From Entamoeba invadens IP1 (lineage: Eukaryota > Evosea > Mastigamoebida > Endamoebidae), in the NCBI RefSeq assembly GCF_000330505.1, contig NW_004443753.1:62001-126000 (forward strand): 64,000 nucleotides of DNA, written 5' to 3'. Under the pieces are notes generated by a model that saw only the letters and a list, made by a program, of their open reading frames with translations, was not told the origin of the DNA and made no database searches. The position numbers were made by a program, and so were the translations under genes. Shown here one piece after another: positions 22,187 to 31,275 of the stretch (positions are counted from its first letter, which is position 1; each line of letters begins with the position of its first letter).

Positions 22187-22432
22187 CATGTTCTTATTAA
22201 GGACGTGCATCTTTTAAATTTCCAGTAAATTCCTGACTTATTTGTCTCGTTATTCCAACTTTTTTGTATTGAGTGTTTTGTGTTATTTTATTGGCAAGTT
22301 TTTTTTTCTATATTTTATTATATATTTTTATTGTAGAATAAACGAGATCATTTTGAGTGAGTTAATAAAAGGCTGTGATTGAGATGGAAGAACGAAAGAG
22401 TGTTTAAGACTTGAAAACAGAGAGAAAAACCA

Positions 22433-22903
22433 ATGGAAACAAATTGCAAGTCTTTGAAGAAGGCGCTTGTAGGTGTCGCACATGCAGTCGAAAGAGTATT
22501 TTCAACAAATAAGCAGACTGGAGTGAAGAATGAAAAGGCCGATTCGCAGCCTTTCATTGTCAGAGACACTGAAATGGACAATATAATAGGGTCGCTAAGG
22601 TATATGTTTGGAAATGACTATAAGAGAGAAACTTACCAAATAAACGACAACGATTACACGTCTTTGAGATATATGTTTACAGATATGCACCTGTTCCTGA
22701 AAGACGAGGCCGAACAAGAGAAGCAGGACGAAATAGATGAAGAAAACTCATTTGCATTTCTCAGAGAAATGTTTGGTGGTGCTGTTGTCAAAAAAGATGT
22801 TAAGGTGTTCGATGACTCGGTGATCAGAAACATGTCCAAACTTCCCAAACCATCGTTGCACAAGATGAAAGGTGCCTTGGTGGGAAAGACAAGACCAGAG
22901 TAA
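22433..22903 (+). CDS. Hypothetical protein with three (S/F)LR(Y/E)MF repeats, 156 aa
   Basis: ATG at 22433 (METNCKSLKKALVG). Three spaced copies of a short motif stand out: SLRYMFGNDY (~55), SLRYMFTDMH (~78) and FLREMFGGAV (~110). They are separated by acidic, Lys/Glu-rich linkers. The C-terminus is basic (KPSLHKMKGALVGKTRPE). The repeated LRxMF could be a short helical binding motif for one partner. No catalytic motif, signal peptide or membrane segment. No family recognised. Confidence 0.65.
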   Translation: METNCKSLKKALVGVAHAVERVFSTNKQTGVKNEKADSQPFIVRDTEMDNIIGSLRYMFGNDYKRETYQINDNDYTSLRYMFTDMHLFLKDEAEQEKQDEIDEENSFAFLREMFGGAVVKKDVKVFDDSVIRNMSKLPKPSLHKMKGALVGKTRPE

Positions 22904-24281
22904 GTTATTTGTTTTTTTCTTTTTAAAATGTTAGTTTTTAGAAATTACATTGTAATTGTTGAATTAAGTATTAAATACAAACCAATATGTAGTTTGGTTT
23001 AATAAAAATATAGTTTTGGTTCAATAATTAAAATGTATATCTGGTCATACCATAATTATTATAAATAATAATAAAACAACTAATTTGTTTTATTAAATTT
23101 TTTATTGTTAATTTTTATTGTCATTAATATTTATTAATAATTAAAATTAGAAAAAGTATGATATTTGTTGTATAAAAAAACTATAAAATATAATTCATAT
23201 TACCACTTCAAAAAAAGAAAAAAATAATAATTAAACAAATATTTTTTAATTTTTTTCGATTTAAAACGATATTATTAGTTGTTTTTGTATTACTTCAATA
23301 TTGTATATTTTATATTCGTATTTCCCCAAAACTATGGGATGAATTTAGAAACTAAAATAATACAAACCAAAAAAACAAAATCTTTAGTTCTTTTTACCAA
23401 AAAGAATAGTTTGCGAAACTCCCCATTATATAAATCAATTATATACTAAAATAACTGGAATTTTTTATAAAATATCCATTCGTTATCATCAAATAACCAA
23501 ACATTCGATGAATCACCAAAGAAAAACGATAATAATAAACGAACTACAAAACTAATTAAATACCAGATTTAGCGAACTGATTGGTCAAAAATAAAAGTAC
23601 ATTAATTGCATTTTTTATCTGTAATAAATTGGGTTACGTATGATGACGTGTATACAATATTAATAAAATAGCAAAATTTTGAGAATAAAGCGCATTTTGT
23701 CACTCATAAATTGAATCAAATGACTTTTAATATTATTTCCCGAATGTTTACAACTAAAATGTGGTATTTTAAAAAATAAAAATTCTCAGCAAATTCAAGC
23801 CATATGAACATTGTCATGAAGACAAATTATATCATTTTGTTGATCGAAAATAAGAAGACTTTTGATCTGATTGGCTGAAAATGGGCGGGGATGTTGCTAT
23901 TCCTGCACATAAAAAGTCGATGAAAATCACACCGAGGTTTTGAGAGATTCCACAATTGAGTAAGAAATTTCTTTGAAAACTGTTTTTATTTCTAAGAAAA
24001 TTTTGGTCACTTGCGGTGCAAGTCTGTTTATCAATAATTGGATTTTTTAGTCGAATAAAAAAGGTCTTTTCAATTCCAACTCCCCAAGAAAAATACGAAA
24101 AAACTTAGTCAAAAAGTGCGACAGTGCACTCTAATGTACACTTACAATACCTAAAATATAAAATTTACAACAATTGACCAATAACAAATTGTATAGTTTA
24201 ATTAACTATTAGTATAGAATTGGTGTTGCAAACGTTATTTAGTAATTCGTCTTCTCGTGTTAAAGTTTAATGAATGAAACG
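22904..24281. other. AT-rich spacer upstream of inositol-3-phosphate synthase
   Basis: About 1.4 kb without a gene. A less AT-rich patch at 23860-23960 (containing GATTGGCTG, a CCAAT-box word on the opposite strand, and ATGGGCGGGG) might be a distal regulatory block or decayed coding DNA. Otherwise nothing identifiable. Confidence 0.4.
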
Positions 24282-24376
24282 CCCACGTGGGTGCGCGTTT
24301 TGATGTCGAAGCAAAAGAAGTCTCCACTTCATAATTCCACGAGGTATATAAGTCATGTCTTGCATCTGAAAATTCA
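24282..24376 (+). promoter_or_regulatory. Core promoter of inositol-3-phosphate synthase with CCCACGTGGG palindrome
   Basis: Three elements precede the ATG at 24383. A perfect 10-bp palindrome CCCACGTGGG (E-box/G-box core) lies at 24282-24291. A TATA-like GTATATAAG lies at 24344-24352. An initiator-like AAAATTCA lies at 24369-24376, matching the known Entamoeba initiator AAAAATTCA. The short distance from initiator to ATG fits the short 5' leaders of this genus. Confidence 0.6.
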
Positions 24377-24382
24377 CATCAC

Positions 24383-25909
24383 ATGGCCTACACATTCAAC
24401 ACCACCAAGAGTCACTCAACTGCTGACTTCATCGAGGCGGATTTCAAATACGAAACCACCCAAGTCGAAGTCAAACCAGAAGGTGTAGTCTGCACTCCAA
24501 AATCACAGGACTACAAGTTCAAGGTTAACAAGAAGGTTCCCAAGATGGGCCTTATGATGATTGGATGGGGTGGAAACAATGGTACCACTGTCACTGCTGG
24601 TATTTTGGCCAACAAGCATCACCTTTGCTGGACCGACAAGAGAGGTGTCCATGAACCAAACTATTATGGCTCATACACCCAGAGCGCTACTATGAGACTT
24701 GGTATCACAACTGAAGGTGAAGAAATCTATGCCCCATACAAAGAGATCCTCCCAATGGTCTGCCCAGACGATATTGTCCTTGGTGGATGGGATATCTCTA
24801 AGACTAATATGGCTGATGCTCTTAAGAGAGCTCAAGTCGTCGACTATGACTTGCAGAAGCAATTGTACCCATACATTAAAGATTGGGTCCCATTACCATC
24901 TATCTACTACAAGTCCTATATTGCCGCTAACCAAGACGACAGAGCCGACAACGTCATCCCAGGCAATAAACAAAATCACTTGGACACCGTCAGAAAGAAC
25001 ATTAGAGACTTCAAAGCGGCCCATGGTCTTGACAGAGTTGTTATCTTGTGGACTGCCACCACTGAAAGATACGTCGAGTTGAAGGCTGGCTTGAATGATA
25101 CTGCTGATAACTTGTTGAAAGCTATTGCTAACGACGAAGAGGAAGTCTCACCATCAACTATCTTTGCGACCGCTGCTATCTTGGAAGGATGCCCGTTCGT
25201 CAACGGCTCCCCACAAAACACTTTGGTTCCAGGTGTCATCGAACTTGCTGAGAAGCACAACGGCGCCGTGATGGGTGACGATTTCAAGACTGGACAGACT
25301 AAAATCAAGTCAGTTCTTGCTGACTTCTTGGTCTCTTCTGGACTCAAGTTGCAATCAATTGTCTCATACAACCACCTTGGAAATAACGACGGAAAGAACT
25401 TGAGCTCGCCAAACCAATTCAGATCAAAGGAAATCTCAAAATCAAATGTCGTCTCTGATGTTGTCAAGTCGAACACTATTATGTATAAGAAGGGTGAACA
25501 TCCCGACCACGTCATTGTCATTAAGTATGTCCCATACGTCGGAGACTCTAAGAGAGCTATGGATGAGTACACCAGTGAAATCTTCCTTGGTGGACATAAC
25601 ACCATCGCTTTACACAACACATGCGAAGACTCATTATTGGCCGCACCATTGATGATCGACTTGGCTGTCTTGATGGAGTTCATGACGAGAATCACTTACT
25701 CAGTCGAAGGAAAGGAATTCAGCCATTTCAATGCAGTTATGTCATTCTTGTCTTATCTCCTTAAGGCCCCAGTCGTACCAAAAGGAACCCCAGTAGTCAA
25801 CGCTTTGTTCAAACAAAGAGAGTGCTTGGATAACCTCTTCAGAGCTCTCCTCGGCCTTCCCGCTGAGAATCACATGCTCCTTGAAGGAAAGACTCAAAGC
25901 TTCTTCTAA
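24383..25909 (+). CDS. INO1: Inositol-3-phosphate synthase
   Basis: 508 residues, the family's usual length. It converts D-glucose 6-phosphate to 1D-myo-inositol 3-phosphate with an internal NAD redox cycle, feeding phosphatidylinositol, GPI-anchor and inositol-phosphate synthesis in the cytosol. The NAD-binding Gly-rich loop is GWGGNNGTT (~57-66). Other signature blocks are [29 protein letters not shown] (~280), [10 protein letters not shown] (~330), and the Lys-rich catalytic region with [20 protein letters not shown] followed by [12 protein letters not shown] 24383 is the only sensible start and is backed by TATA and initiator elements. Codon use is distinctly GC-richer than its neighbours, as expected of a highly expressed host gene. 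No intron. Identification is very secure. Confidence 0.97.
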   Translation: MAYTFNTTKSHSTADFIEADFKYETTQVEVKPEGVVCTPKSQDYKFKVNKKVPKMGLMMIGWGGNNGTTVTAGILANKHHLCWTDKRGVHEPNYYGSYTQSATMRLGITTEGEEIYAPYKEILPMVCPDDIVLGGWDISKTNMADALKRAQVVDYDLQKQLYPYIKDWVPLPSIYYKSYIAANQDDRADNVIPGNKQNHLDTVRKNIRDFKAAHGLDRVVILWTATTERYVELKAGLNDTADNLLKAIANDEEEVSPSTIFATAAILEGCPFVNGSPQNTLVPGVIELAEKHNGAVMGDDFKTGQTKIKSVLADFLVSSGLKLQSIVSYNHLGNNDGKNLSSPNQFRSKEISKSNVVSDVVKSNTIMYKKGEHPDHVIVIKYVPYVGDSKRAMDEYTSEIFLGGHNTIALHNTCEDSLLAAPLMIDLAVLMEFMTRITYSVEGKEFSHFNAVMSFLSYLLKAPVVPKGTPVVNALFKQRECLDNLFRALLGLPAENHMLLEGKTQSFF

Positions 25910-26061
25910 TTGTGTTAAGCCTTTTTCACTTTAGTTGTTCTTTTTCAAACGATTTTTACTATTCAAATACTATTTTAATACTTATTACTAATAATATACT
26001 ATTTTTAATACAATTTTTTTAATATGAACTTAAAAGAACAGTAAGAAGAAAGAATAGAGGA
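25910..26061. promoter_or_regulatory. Intergenic spacer with GAACTTAAAA motif
   Basis: A short AT-rich spacer. TATGAACTTAAAAG at 26023-26036, 26 bases before the ATG of the next gene, matches a word found just upstream of several other genes in this window (STT3, Skp1, the 31276-34023 membrane gene). It resembles the Entamoeba GAAC core-promoter element. Confidence 0.45.
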
Positions 26062-27330
26062 ATGGGTAATCTATTCTCATCAAACAATTACTCTTCTAAT
26101 GAAACCACTACACCTACTTATGTCTACCAAAACACCGAAAAAACCCTTTTCGATGTCTCTTCGGAAACGGAAGATGATTCAGAAGAAGAAGACAAGAGTC
26201 GATATAATGAGCTCGAAGCTAAGAAATATTTAAAAACAGAGAAACGACTTGATAGATATTCAATGATGATAGTCTCGAAGTACTTTAAAACAAAGGAAGA
26301 CTATTTGAATATGATCACAGTGTGTAAGGACTACCAATACATCTTAGACCAATTCCACTATAATCCAATACCTGTCAAGAACAAGGCACTCTTCCCTCAA
26401 TTGGAAACACAACATTTCTATACCCAAACAGACTTTAAGTATCAAGTGGAAGTGAGTCATAAGGTGATATGGTATCCCCTCTACTACACCGACTTGATGA
26501 TTTTAAAGAAAACGGATAACACCATCTTAGCGAAAAAGGTGATATACAACGAAGCCTTTAATTATCGAGTCACTCCACTTATTCCAAAAGAAGTGACATC
26601 ACTTGGGACGCGATTGTTTACAGAAGTGAGATGTAAAGAAATGACAGTGCCAAGTCAAGTCACGTCACTGTTGTGTCAATGCTTCACGGGGTGCCACTTC
26701 CAAACGATTATATTACCCCCATCCGTTATTAGAATTGAAGACTACTGTTTCTATCAATGTAATGACTTGAAAGAATTGGAAATGACTCCAAGTGTGAACA
26801 CACTCGGACAACACTGGATTGATGGGTGTTACTCACTGACTCAAATTCATATCCCAAACTGTCGGACGTTCTTTGCAAAAGTCGACGTCTTCACTTCACG
26901 ATTTCTGGAAGACCAAAATATCCACTGCGAGGAGATAGAATTCTCGGATAACGACTGCGCTCTAAGACAACGGAATCATGTGAGTCCAGTCATACCAACT
27001 TTTATTACTAAGTTGGAAGAATTCACATGTTCTCCAGCTATTAACTCTTTCACTGTACCTAAAAATGTTATAGTAATAGGAGAAAAGGCTTTTTCTTCAT
27101 CACGAGCTACAAAGATCGTTATTGAAAATGGCGTGAAGAAGATTGGTAGAAAGTGTTTCGAAAGGTGCAGTTGGCTGAAGGAAATTAACTTCCCAAGTTC
27201 GGTCGATAAACTACACAGAGACTGCTTGAGAGGATGCACCGCACTGACTCGAGTCGCTATACAAAGAGACTTATTCGAGAAATCTAAAAATGTTTTTGCT
27301 AATCTACAAACCATCAATTTCATCTTTTGA
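26062..27330 (+). CDS. BspA-like leucine-rich repeat protein, 422 aa
   Basis: ATG at 26062. The N-terminus MGNLFSSN has Gly2 and Ser6, which fits an N-myristoylation site, followed by an acidic linker (SETEDDSEEEDKS). Residues ~70-125 form the block shared with the gene at 1-567 (MMIVSKYF, VCKDY, FHYNPIPVKNK). From ~180, LRR_5/BspA repeats occur: IPKEVTSLGTRLF, VPSQVTSLLCQCFTGC, PPSVIRIEDYCFYQC, VPKNVIVIGEKAF and FPSSVDKLHRDCLRGC. Known family members carry leucine-rich repeats for protein or surface binding. If myristoylated, this one would sit on the inner membrane face and not outside; that is inference. It ends at 27330 with no intron. Confidence 0.85.
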   Translation: MGNLFSSNNYSSNETTTPTYVYQNTEKTLFDVSSETEDDSEEEDKSRYNELEAKKYLKTEKRLDRYSMMIVSKYFKTKEDYLNMITVCKDYQYILDQFHYNPIPVKNKALFPQLETQHFYTQTDFKYQVEVSHKVIWYPLYYTDLMILKKTDNTILAKKVIYNEAFNYRVTPLIPKEVTSLGTRLFTEVRCKEMTVPSQVTSLLCQCFTGCHFQTIILPPSVIRIEDYCFYQCNDLKELEMTPSVNTLGQHWIDGCYSLTQIHIPNCRTFFAKVDVFTSRFLEDQNIHCEEIEFSDNDCALRQRNHVSPVIPTFITKLEEFTCSPAINSFTVPKNVIVIGEKAFSSSRATKIVIENGVKKIGRKCFERCSWLKEINFPSSVDKLHRDCLRGCTALTRVAIQRDLFEKSKNVFANLQTINFIF

Positions 27331-27652
27331 GGAATTGAAAATGTTTTTAAAAGTGTTTTTTGTGATTAATAAAACTATAATTTTATAGTTTTTTGTAGAA
27401 TAGTTTAAACTCTAGTAAAATTGTAATTCTACTTTATTACAACCAATTCTACGCTTTAAAACAAAAACGAAGATAAAGTAAGGTTTCCCAAAATTCACAT
27501 GATTGTTTTTTTTATTAATATGTATAGTTAATTAAATTAGTTTTATAGTAAATGAATAAAAGAGAGCGACTTTGTGGAACGAGATAAAAATCTGAGAAGG
27601 GTTGAAAGAAAACGCGTAAGAGGGTTTAGAGAACTGAGAAACGCAAATAGAA
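27331..27652. other. Spacer between BspA-like gene and SNU13
   Basis: About 320 bases, AT-rich on the left, with a 9-bp hairpin (AAACTATAA/TTATAGTTT region near 27369-27390) 40-60 bases past the BspA stop. The right 100 bases (27560-27652) are purine-rich on the plus strand and form the leader and promoter of SNU13. No gene. Confidence 0.5.
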
Positions 27653-28087
27653 ATGGTTTGTTGGTTGAGTCATTACAATGATAAGTGACATGAAAGTGAC
27701 GAATAGTCCGCCGGTGAGCAAAATTCAAAAATCTTCCCAAAAGCTCCTAAAGAACTTCAGAGCAAATTGATTGATTTTGTGCAACAAGGATATCAAAAAG
27801 GACTTGTGAAGAAAGGCGCCAATGAAGTGACAAAGGCATTGAATAGAGGAAGAGCTGAGGTCGCTATTTTGGCTGCCGATGCTGAACCAATTGAAATCTT
27901 ACTTCACATCCCAATCTTGTGTGAGGACAAAAACGTCCCTTATGTCTTTGTGTCGTCCAAAGCTGCTCTTGGCCGTGCGTGTGGGGTGTCAAGAGATGTT
28001 ATTGCTGTTGCGTTGTTGGGGGATAAAGGAACTTTTTCTAATTCCATCGAAACTGTCCGTGATGAAATTGAAAAGTTGTTGTTCTGA
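27653..28087 (+). CDS. SNU13: SNU13 / 15.5K box C/D and U4 snRNP protein (L7Ae family), one intron
   Basis: The kink-turn-binding L7Ae-family protein of U4 snRNP and box C/D snoRNPs. Blocks are highly conserved: KKGANEVTKALNRGRAE, AADAEPIEILLHIP, LCEDKNVPYVFV and ALGRACGVSRDVIA. The open frame has no ATG at its start. I propose exon 1 = ATG alone (27653-27655), then an intron 27656-27706 (51 nt, GTTTGT...AATAG), then exon 2 27707-28087. This gives an N-terminus MSAGEQNSKIFPKAPKELQS and 127 residues, close to the 128 of the human protein. The family call is secure. The ATG-only first exon rests on the perfect donor, the acceptor and the restored length. Confidence 0.9.
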
Positions 28088-28317
28088 GTGTTTCCTTTTC
28101 ATGATTGATTATCATTTTTATATTTTATGTTTTAATACATCATCTCAAGTACACTAATAACAATGTATAGTTTCTGTTACTATAATTTATAATACATTTT
28201 TTTTAATATTACAATAAAAAGGACTTGAAAGTCTTAAGAAGGCGGGAAAAGAACCCAAATGGTTTTATATTAAGTGGATATGGATTATACTAAAGAAAGA
28301 ACTATATAAAATAAGTA

Positions 28318-29747
28318 ATGAAGGAAGAAGGTTTATTGCCAACATACCCAATGGAAAAGGCGGAACGAACGACACAAATAGTCTGTTTCTATCGGCGTGT
28401 TGACGAGTTTGGGTCCTTATTTAAGAGGAAGTATTTCACTGGTGTGTTTTATTATAACTGAATAGTACATTTACTATAAACAAACTATTTACAAGTTGAA
28501 GGGGTTGACCATTAGACAAGAGTGTGAGTGTTGGGAAGGGGTACGAAGTGATGGACAAATGCGACGAGAGTGGTTGCTTGTTACTTCGTGATGTCGACCG
28601 AGTAGTGTTTACGACTGTCACGACATCGATAGAACTTCGATCGACGGATGTAGTAACCCTTGGGAGGACTGTGAAGTATGAAATGAATGTAGTGAGTGGG
28701 GAGAAGTACAACAAAGGGATAGAATTTCGGGAACAATTACTTCCTAATGGACATATAGGGAGTGGAAGTTTCTCGCATGTGATGTTAACATATAATCGTG
28801 TTGATGGGAAACAGTATGCAGTGAAGCACTTGAAAGAGGGGATGGAAAAGACGTATGGGAAGAAGTTCAAAGGAGAAATTGAAGTGATGAAGACATTAGG
28901 CAAACACGCCCATATGATAGGATATGTCACCGACTTTCAAACGGAGAACATTCAATACTTAGTTATGGAATATGTAGAATACCCCCTCCTTGGCTATATC
29001 TCTCAACAGGAAAGAATAGGGAAATATGTCCACCACGCGGTGTGCCGGAAGGTATTAGAAGACATCGCTGGTGGAGTAGTGTATTTGGAGAAGATGAAAT
29101 ACATCCACCGAGACATCAAATGTGGGAACGTCTTAGTCAGTTCTGATTTTCAATGCAAAATTGGGGACTTTGGGTTGTGCATAAAAGAGTGCGATGCTCA
29201 GAGTCAATTCAATTCGATAGGTGGAGTTGGAACAGTCGATTACTTAGCACCGGAAGTCAGAAGTACACCGGCGAAGTATTCGTATAAAAGTGATGTATGG
29301 AGTGTTGGGTGTGTGTTGTGGTGTGTATTGAATGGGCGAGAGATGAAGGAGTATCGAGCAAAGTATTTTGAGGAATTACCAGCAATGAGTGAATATGCCC
29401 AATTGGGGAATTGTGGGGGGATGATGTTAGAAGAGAATTACGAGAAGAGATTGACTATGAAGAAAATGGTTGACATCGGGTTCATCAAAATTTCAAAAAG
29501 TGAAGAAGACGATGGGACAATAAAGAGAGAGATATTCACACAACCACATTTTATCCAATCACCAAAGAAAAAGGAAAAAAGAGAGAAAGACTCGAAAAAA
29601 ATTCAAGCAAATGCAATGGAACTCGAACAAATAAAAGTCGAACAAAAAAAACTCAAAAGAAAAGAAGAAAAACACAAACGGGAACATAAAAAGGGTGGCG
29701 AAATTAGGTACACGCCACTCTTCACAAAACAATCTGCGAAAAAGTAA
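28318..29747 (+). CDS. Protein kinase with an upstream exon, ~451 aa
   Basis: A Ser/Thr-type kinase domain with every key motif: Gly loop IGSGSFSHV, Lys in YAVKHL, HRDIKCGNV catalytic loop, DFG, APE, and DVWSVG. After the kinase domain comes a ~70-residue Lys/Glu-rich coiled-coil tail (KKEKREKDSKK). The frame opens at a GTG with its first ATG at 28551. I infer a 5' exon, 28318-28441, starting MKEEGLLPTYPMEK. It joins to 28516 after a 74-nt intron (GTGTGT...CATTAG), keeping frame and giving 451 residues. The donor differs by one base from the usual GTTTGT. If wrong, the protein is 398 residues from 28551. The ~120 residues before the kinase domain have no recognised fold. Cellular role unknown. 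Confidence 0.8.
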
Positions 29748-30291
29748 ACGGCCTCACTTTCATCACAGTGTTTTGTATCGAATGGTATGGTACTTATTTT
29801 ATAATACAATTTATTAATATTGAAATTATACAAGTGATTTTCTTGTTATCATTTGTTTTATTAATAATATATAGTACATATTTTATTGTAAATCGAAAAA
29901 AAACAAAGGTCTTTAGTTGAGTTAAATATGAAAATGTATTAAACTTATTAATTAATTTATAACAAATTAATAGAAAATTTCATATGTTAAAAAAGTACTA
30001 TTTTTCAGAACTAATTTCCAACAAAGAATCATTAAAATCATTAATAATAATAATATTAATAATGAAAAAGTCAATAATTGCAAAATAGTACAATTGTAAA
30101 AACTCATCACTTTTTAAAACCATAAAATATAGTAATAAAACCATAAAAAATAATACACGAAAAATAAACAATTGCAGTTATAAATAGTTTACTGGAATCA
30201 TAATTGTTAGGTCGCCTTTTGTTTTCGAAAGCGAAAAGCGATTGAGTTTTAAATGACAAGGAAAGTGACACGACAAAGGAAATAAATTAAT
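29748..30291. other. AT-rich spacer with no supported gene
   Basis: About 540 bases, extremely AT-rich, between the kinase and the small minus-strand gene ending at 30292. No coding or structural signal beyond AT-rich runs. Confidence 0.5.
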
Positions 30292-30453
30292 TTACAAGCC
30301 GCCAACAACGATCTTATTCACGGCGTCCGGCTGTTTCTCTTTTTTGGTGTCGAGGATTTCAAAGGTGAAGTCGACTGGGTCGCTGTGGACCCAGTCGATT
30401 TGGATGTCGATTGCGTTGGTGAGGTCAATTGCTTGTAATCCAGTCTTTGGCAT
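30292..30453 (-). CDS. Small hypothetical protein, 53 aa
   Basis: ATG at 30453, reading MPKTGLQAIDLTNAIDIQID and ending KQPDAVNKIVVGGL-stop. The frame coincides with a sharp island of host-like base composition (CG-rich codons such as GAC, GTC, GCC), strong evidence for a translated gene despite its size. It is acidic in the middle (DWVHSDPVDF) with no membrane segment. A TATA-like TATAAATA lies 32-39 bases before the ATG. It is divergent from the TBP-related factor gene, sharing a 161-base promoter region. No family recognised. Confidence 0.6.
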   Translation of the reverse strand: MPKTGLQAIDLTNAIDIQIDWVHSDPVDFTFEILDTKKEKQPDAVNKIVVGGL

Positions 30454-30484
30454 TTCCTTCTAGATTTTCGAGTTGCGGAAACCC

Positions 30485-30492
30485 TATTTATA
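30485..30492 (-). promoter_or_regulatory. TATA-like box TATAAATA
   Basis: Read on the minus strand, 32 bases upstream of the ATG at 30453. Spacing and sequence fit the Entamoeba TATA element (GTATTTAAA-like). Confidence 0.45.
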
Positions 30493-30614
30493 CCCTACAG
30501 GAACGCCTTCTTTGTTTCCTTCCTCCTTTGTTATTTGTTGTTTGCAATCACACAAGAAGGAAACAAGACCGTGTCTTGCTTTGATAATAATAACTCGAAA
30601 ACTAGACTGTTTCA

Positions 30615-31166
30615 ATGACTTTGGAACACTTTCTTACCCCAAGTAACCCAACACCTTTGGTTATTAAGGAACATCATCCGAGAGTCACTGATATCACTAC
30701 AACATTCAGTTTGGGGAACATCTTTGGTCTTAAGAAGAGTGAAGAAAGTAACGTGTGCTCTTTATATACATATGACAATACGAAATGTACTCTCTACAAG
30801 GATGGAAGTGTCGTCTGTGTTGGTACGAAATCACTGAATGAAATTAAAGTCGTCGTGAAGAAATTAAAACGACATCTGAATGAAAGTGGGTACAACACAC
30901 ACCACGTCTCAATCAAAATCAAAAGCGTGATCGGTAAAGTGTTATTCGACTTCGGATTCGACTTGAAGAAGGTGTATCTTGCCTTCTTAGAGCAAAGTAG
31001 ATACAACCCAGAGCTTTACTCAGCAGTAGTTATATCCGATGAAACTTTTAACTCCACAATTGCGGTCTACCAAAGTGGAAAAATATTGATCAAAGCTCCT
31101 TCCATCGAAAAGATGTTGTTTATGTATTATCACATAGCCCCTAAATTACTTAGATATAGAGTCTAA
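30615..31166 (+). CDS. TATA-binding-protein-related factor, 183 aa
   Basis: Two TBP-type repeats are visible. Repeat 1: CTLYKDGSVVCVGTKSLNEI followed by a helix, with SIKIKSVIG matching the TBP linker FKIQNMVGS. Repeat 2: PELYSAVVISDE, then IAVYQSGKILIKAPS, then a helix ending KLLRYR. Fold and length match the TBP saddle core. The positions of the four DNA-kinking phenylalanines of TBP read here as Val (SNVCSL), Tyr (CTLYKDG), Tyr (PELYSA) and Tyr (AVYQSGK). It is therefore better called a TBP-related factor than TBP. It would act in nuclear core-promoter recognition with TFIIA/TFIIB-like partners. ATG 30615; no intron. Confidence 0.8.
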   Translation: MTLEHFLTPSNPTPLVIKEHHPRVTDITTTFSLGNIFGLKKSEESNVCSLYTYDNTKCTLYKDGSVVCVGTKSLNEIKVVVKKLKRHLNESGYNTHHVSIKIKSVIGKVLFDFGFDLKKVYLAFLEQSRYNPELYSAVVISDETFNSTIAVYQSGKILIKAPSIEKMLFMYYHIAPKLLRYRV

Positions 31167-31275
31167 TTTAATTGTTAGTATAATAAACTATTAAAGAACT
31201 ATTCTTGAATCTTTAAAGAATAAAAGTAATTAACACTGTAATGGACAGAAGAACACAAAATAGTACAATAAGACA

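Noticed and set aside
24976..25695. 239-aa minus-strand ORF inside INO1
   Set aside because: It is the antisense shadow of a highly expressed gene with strong codon bias.
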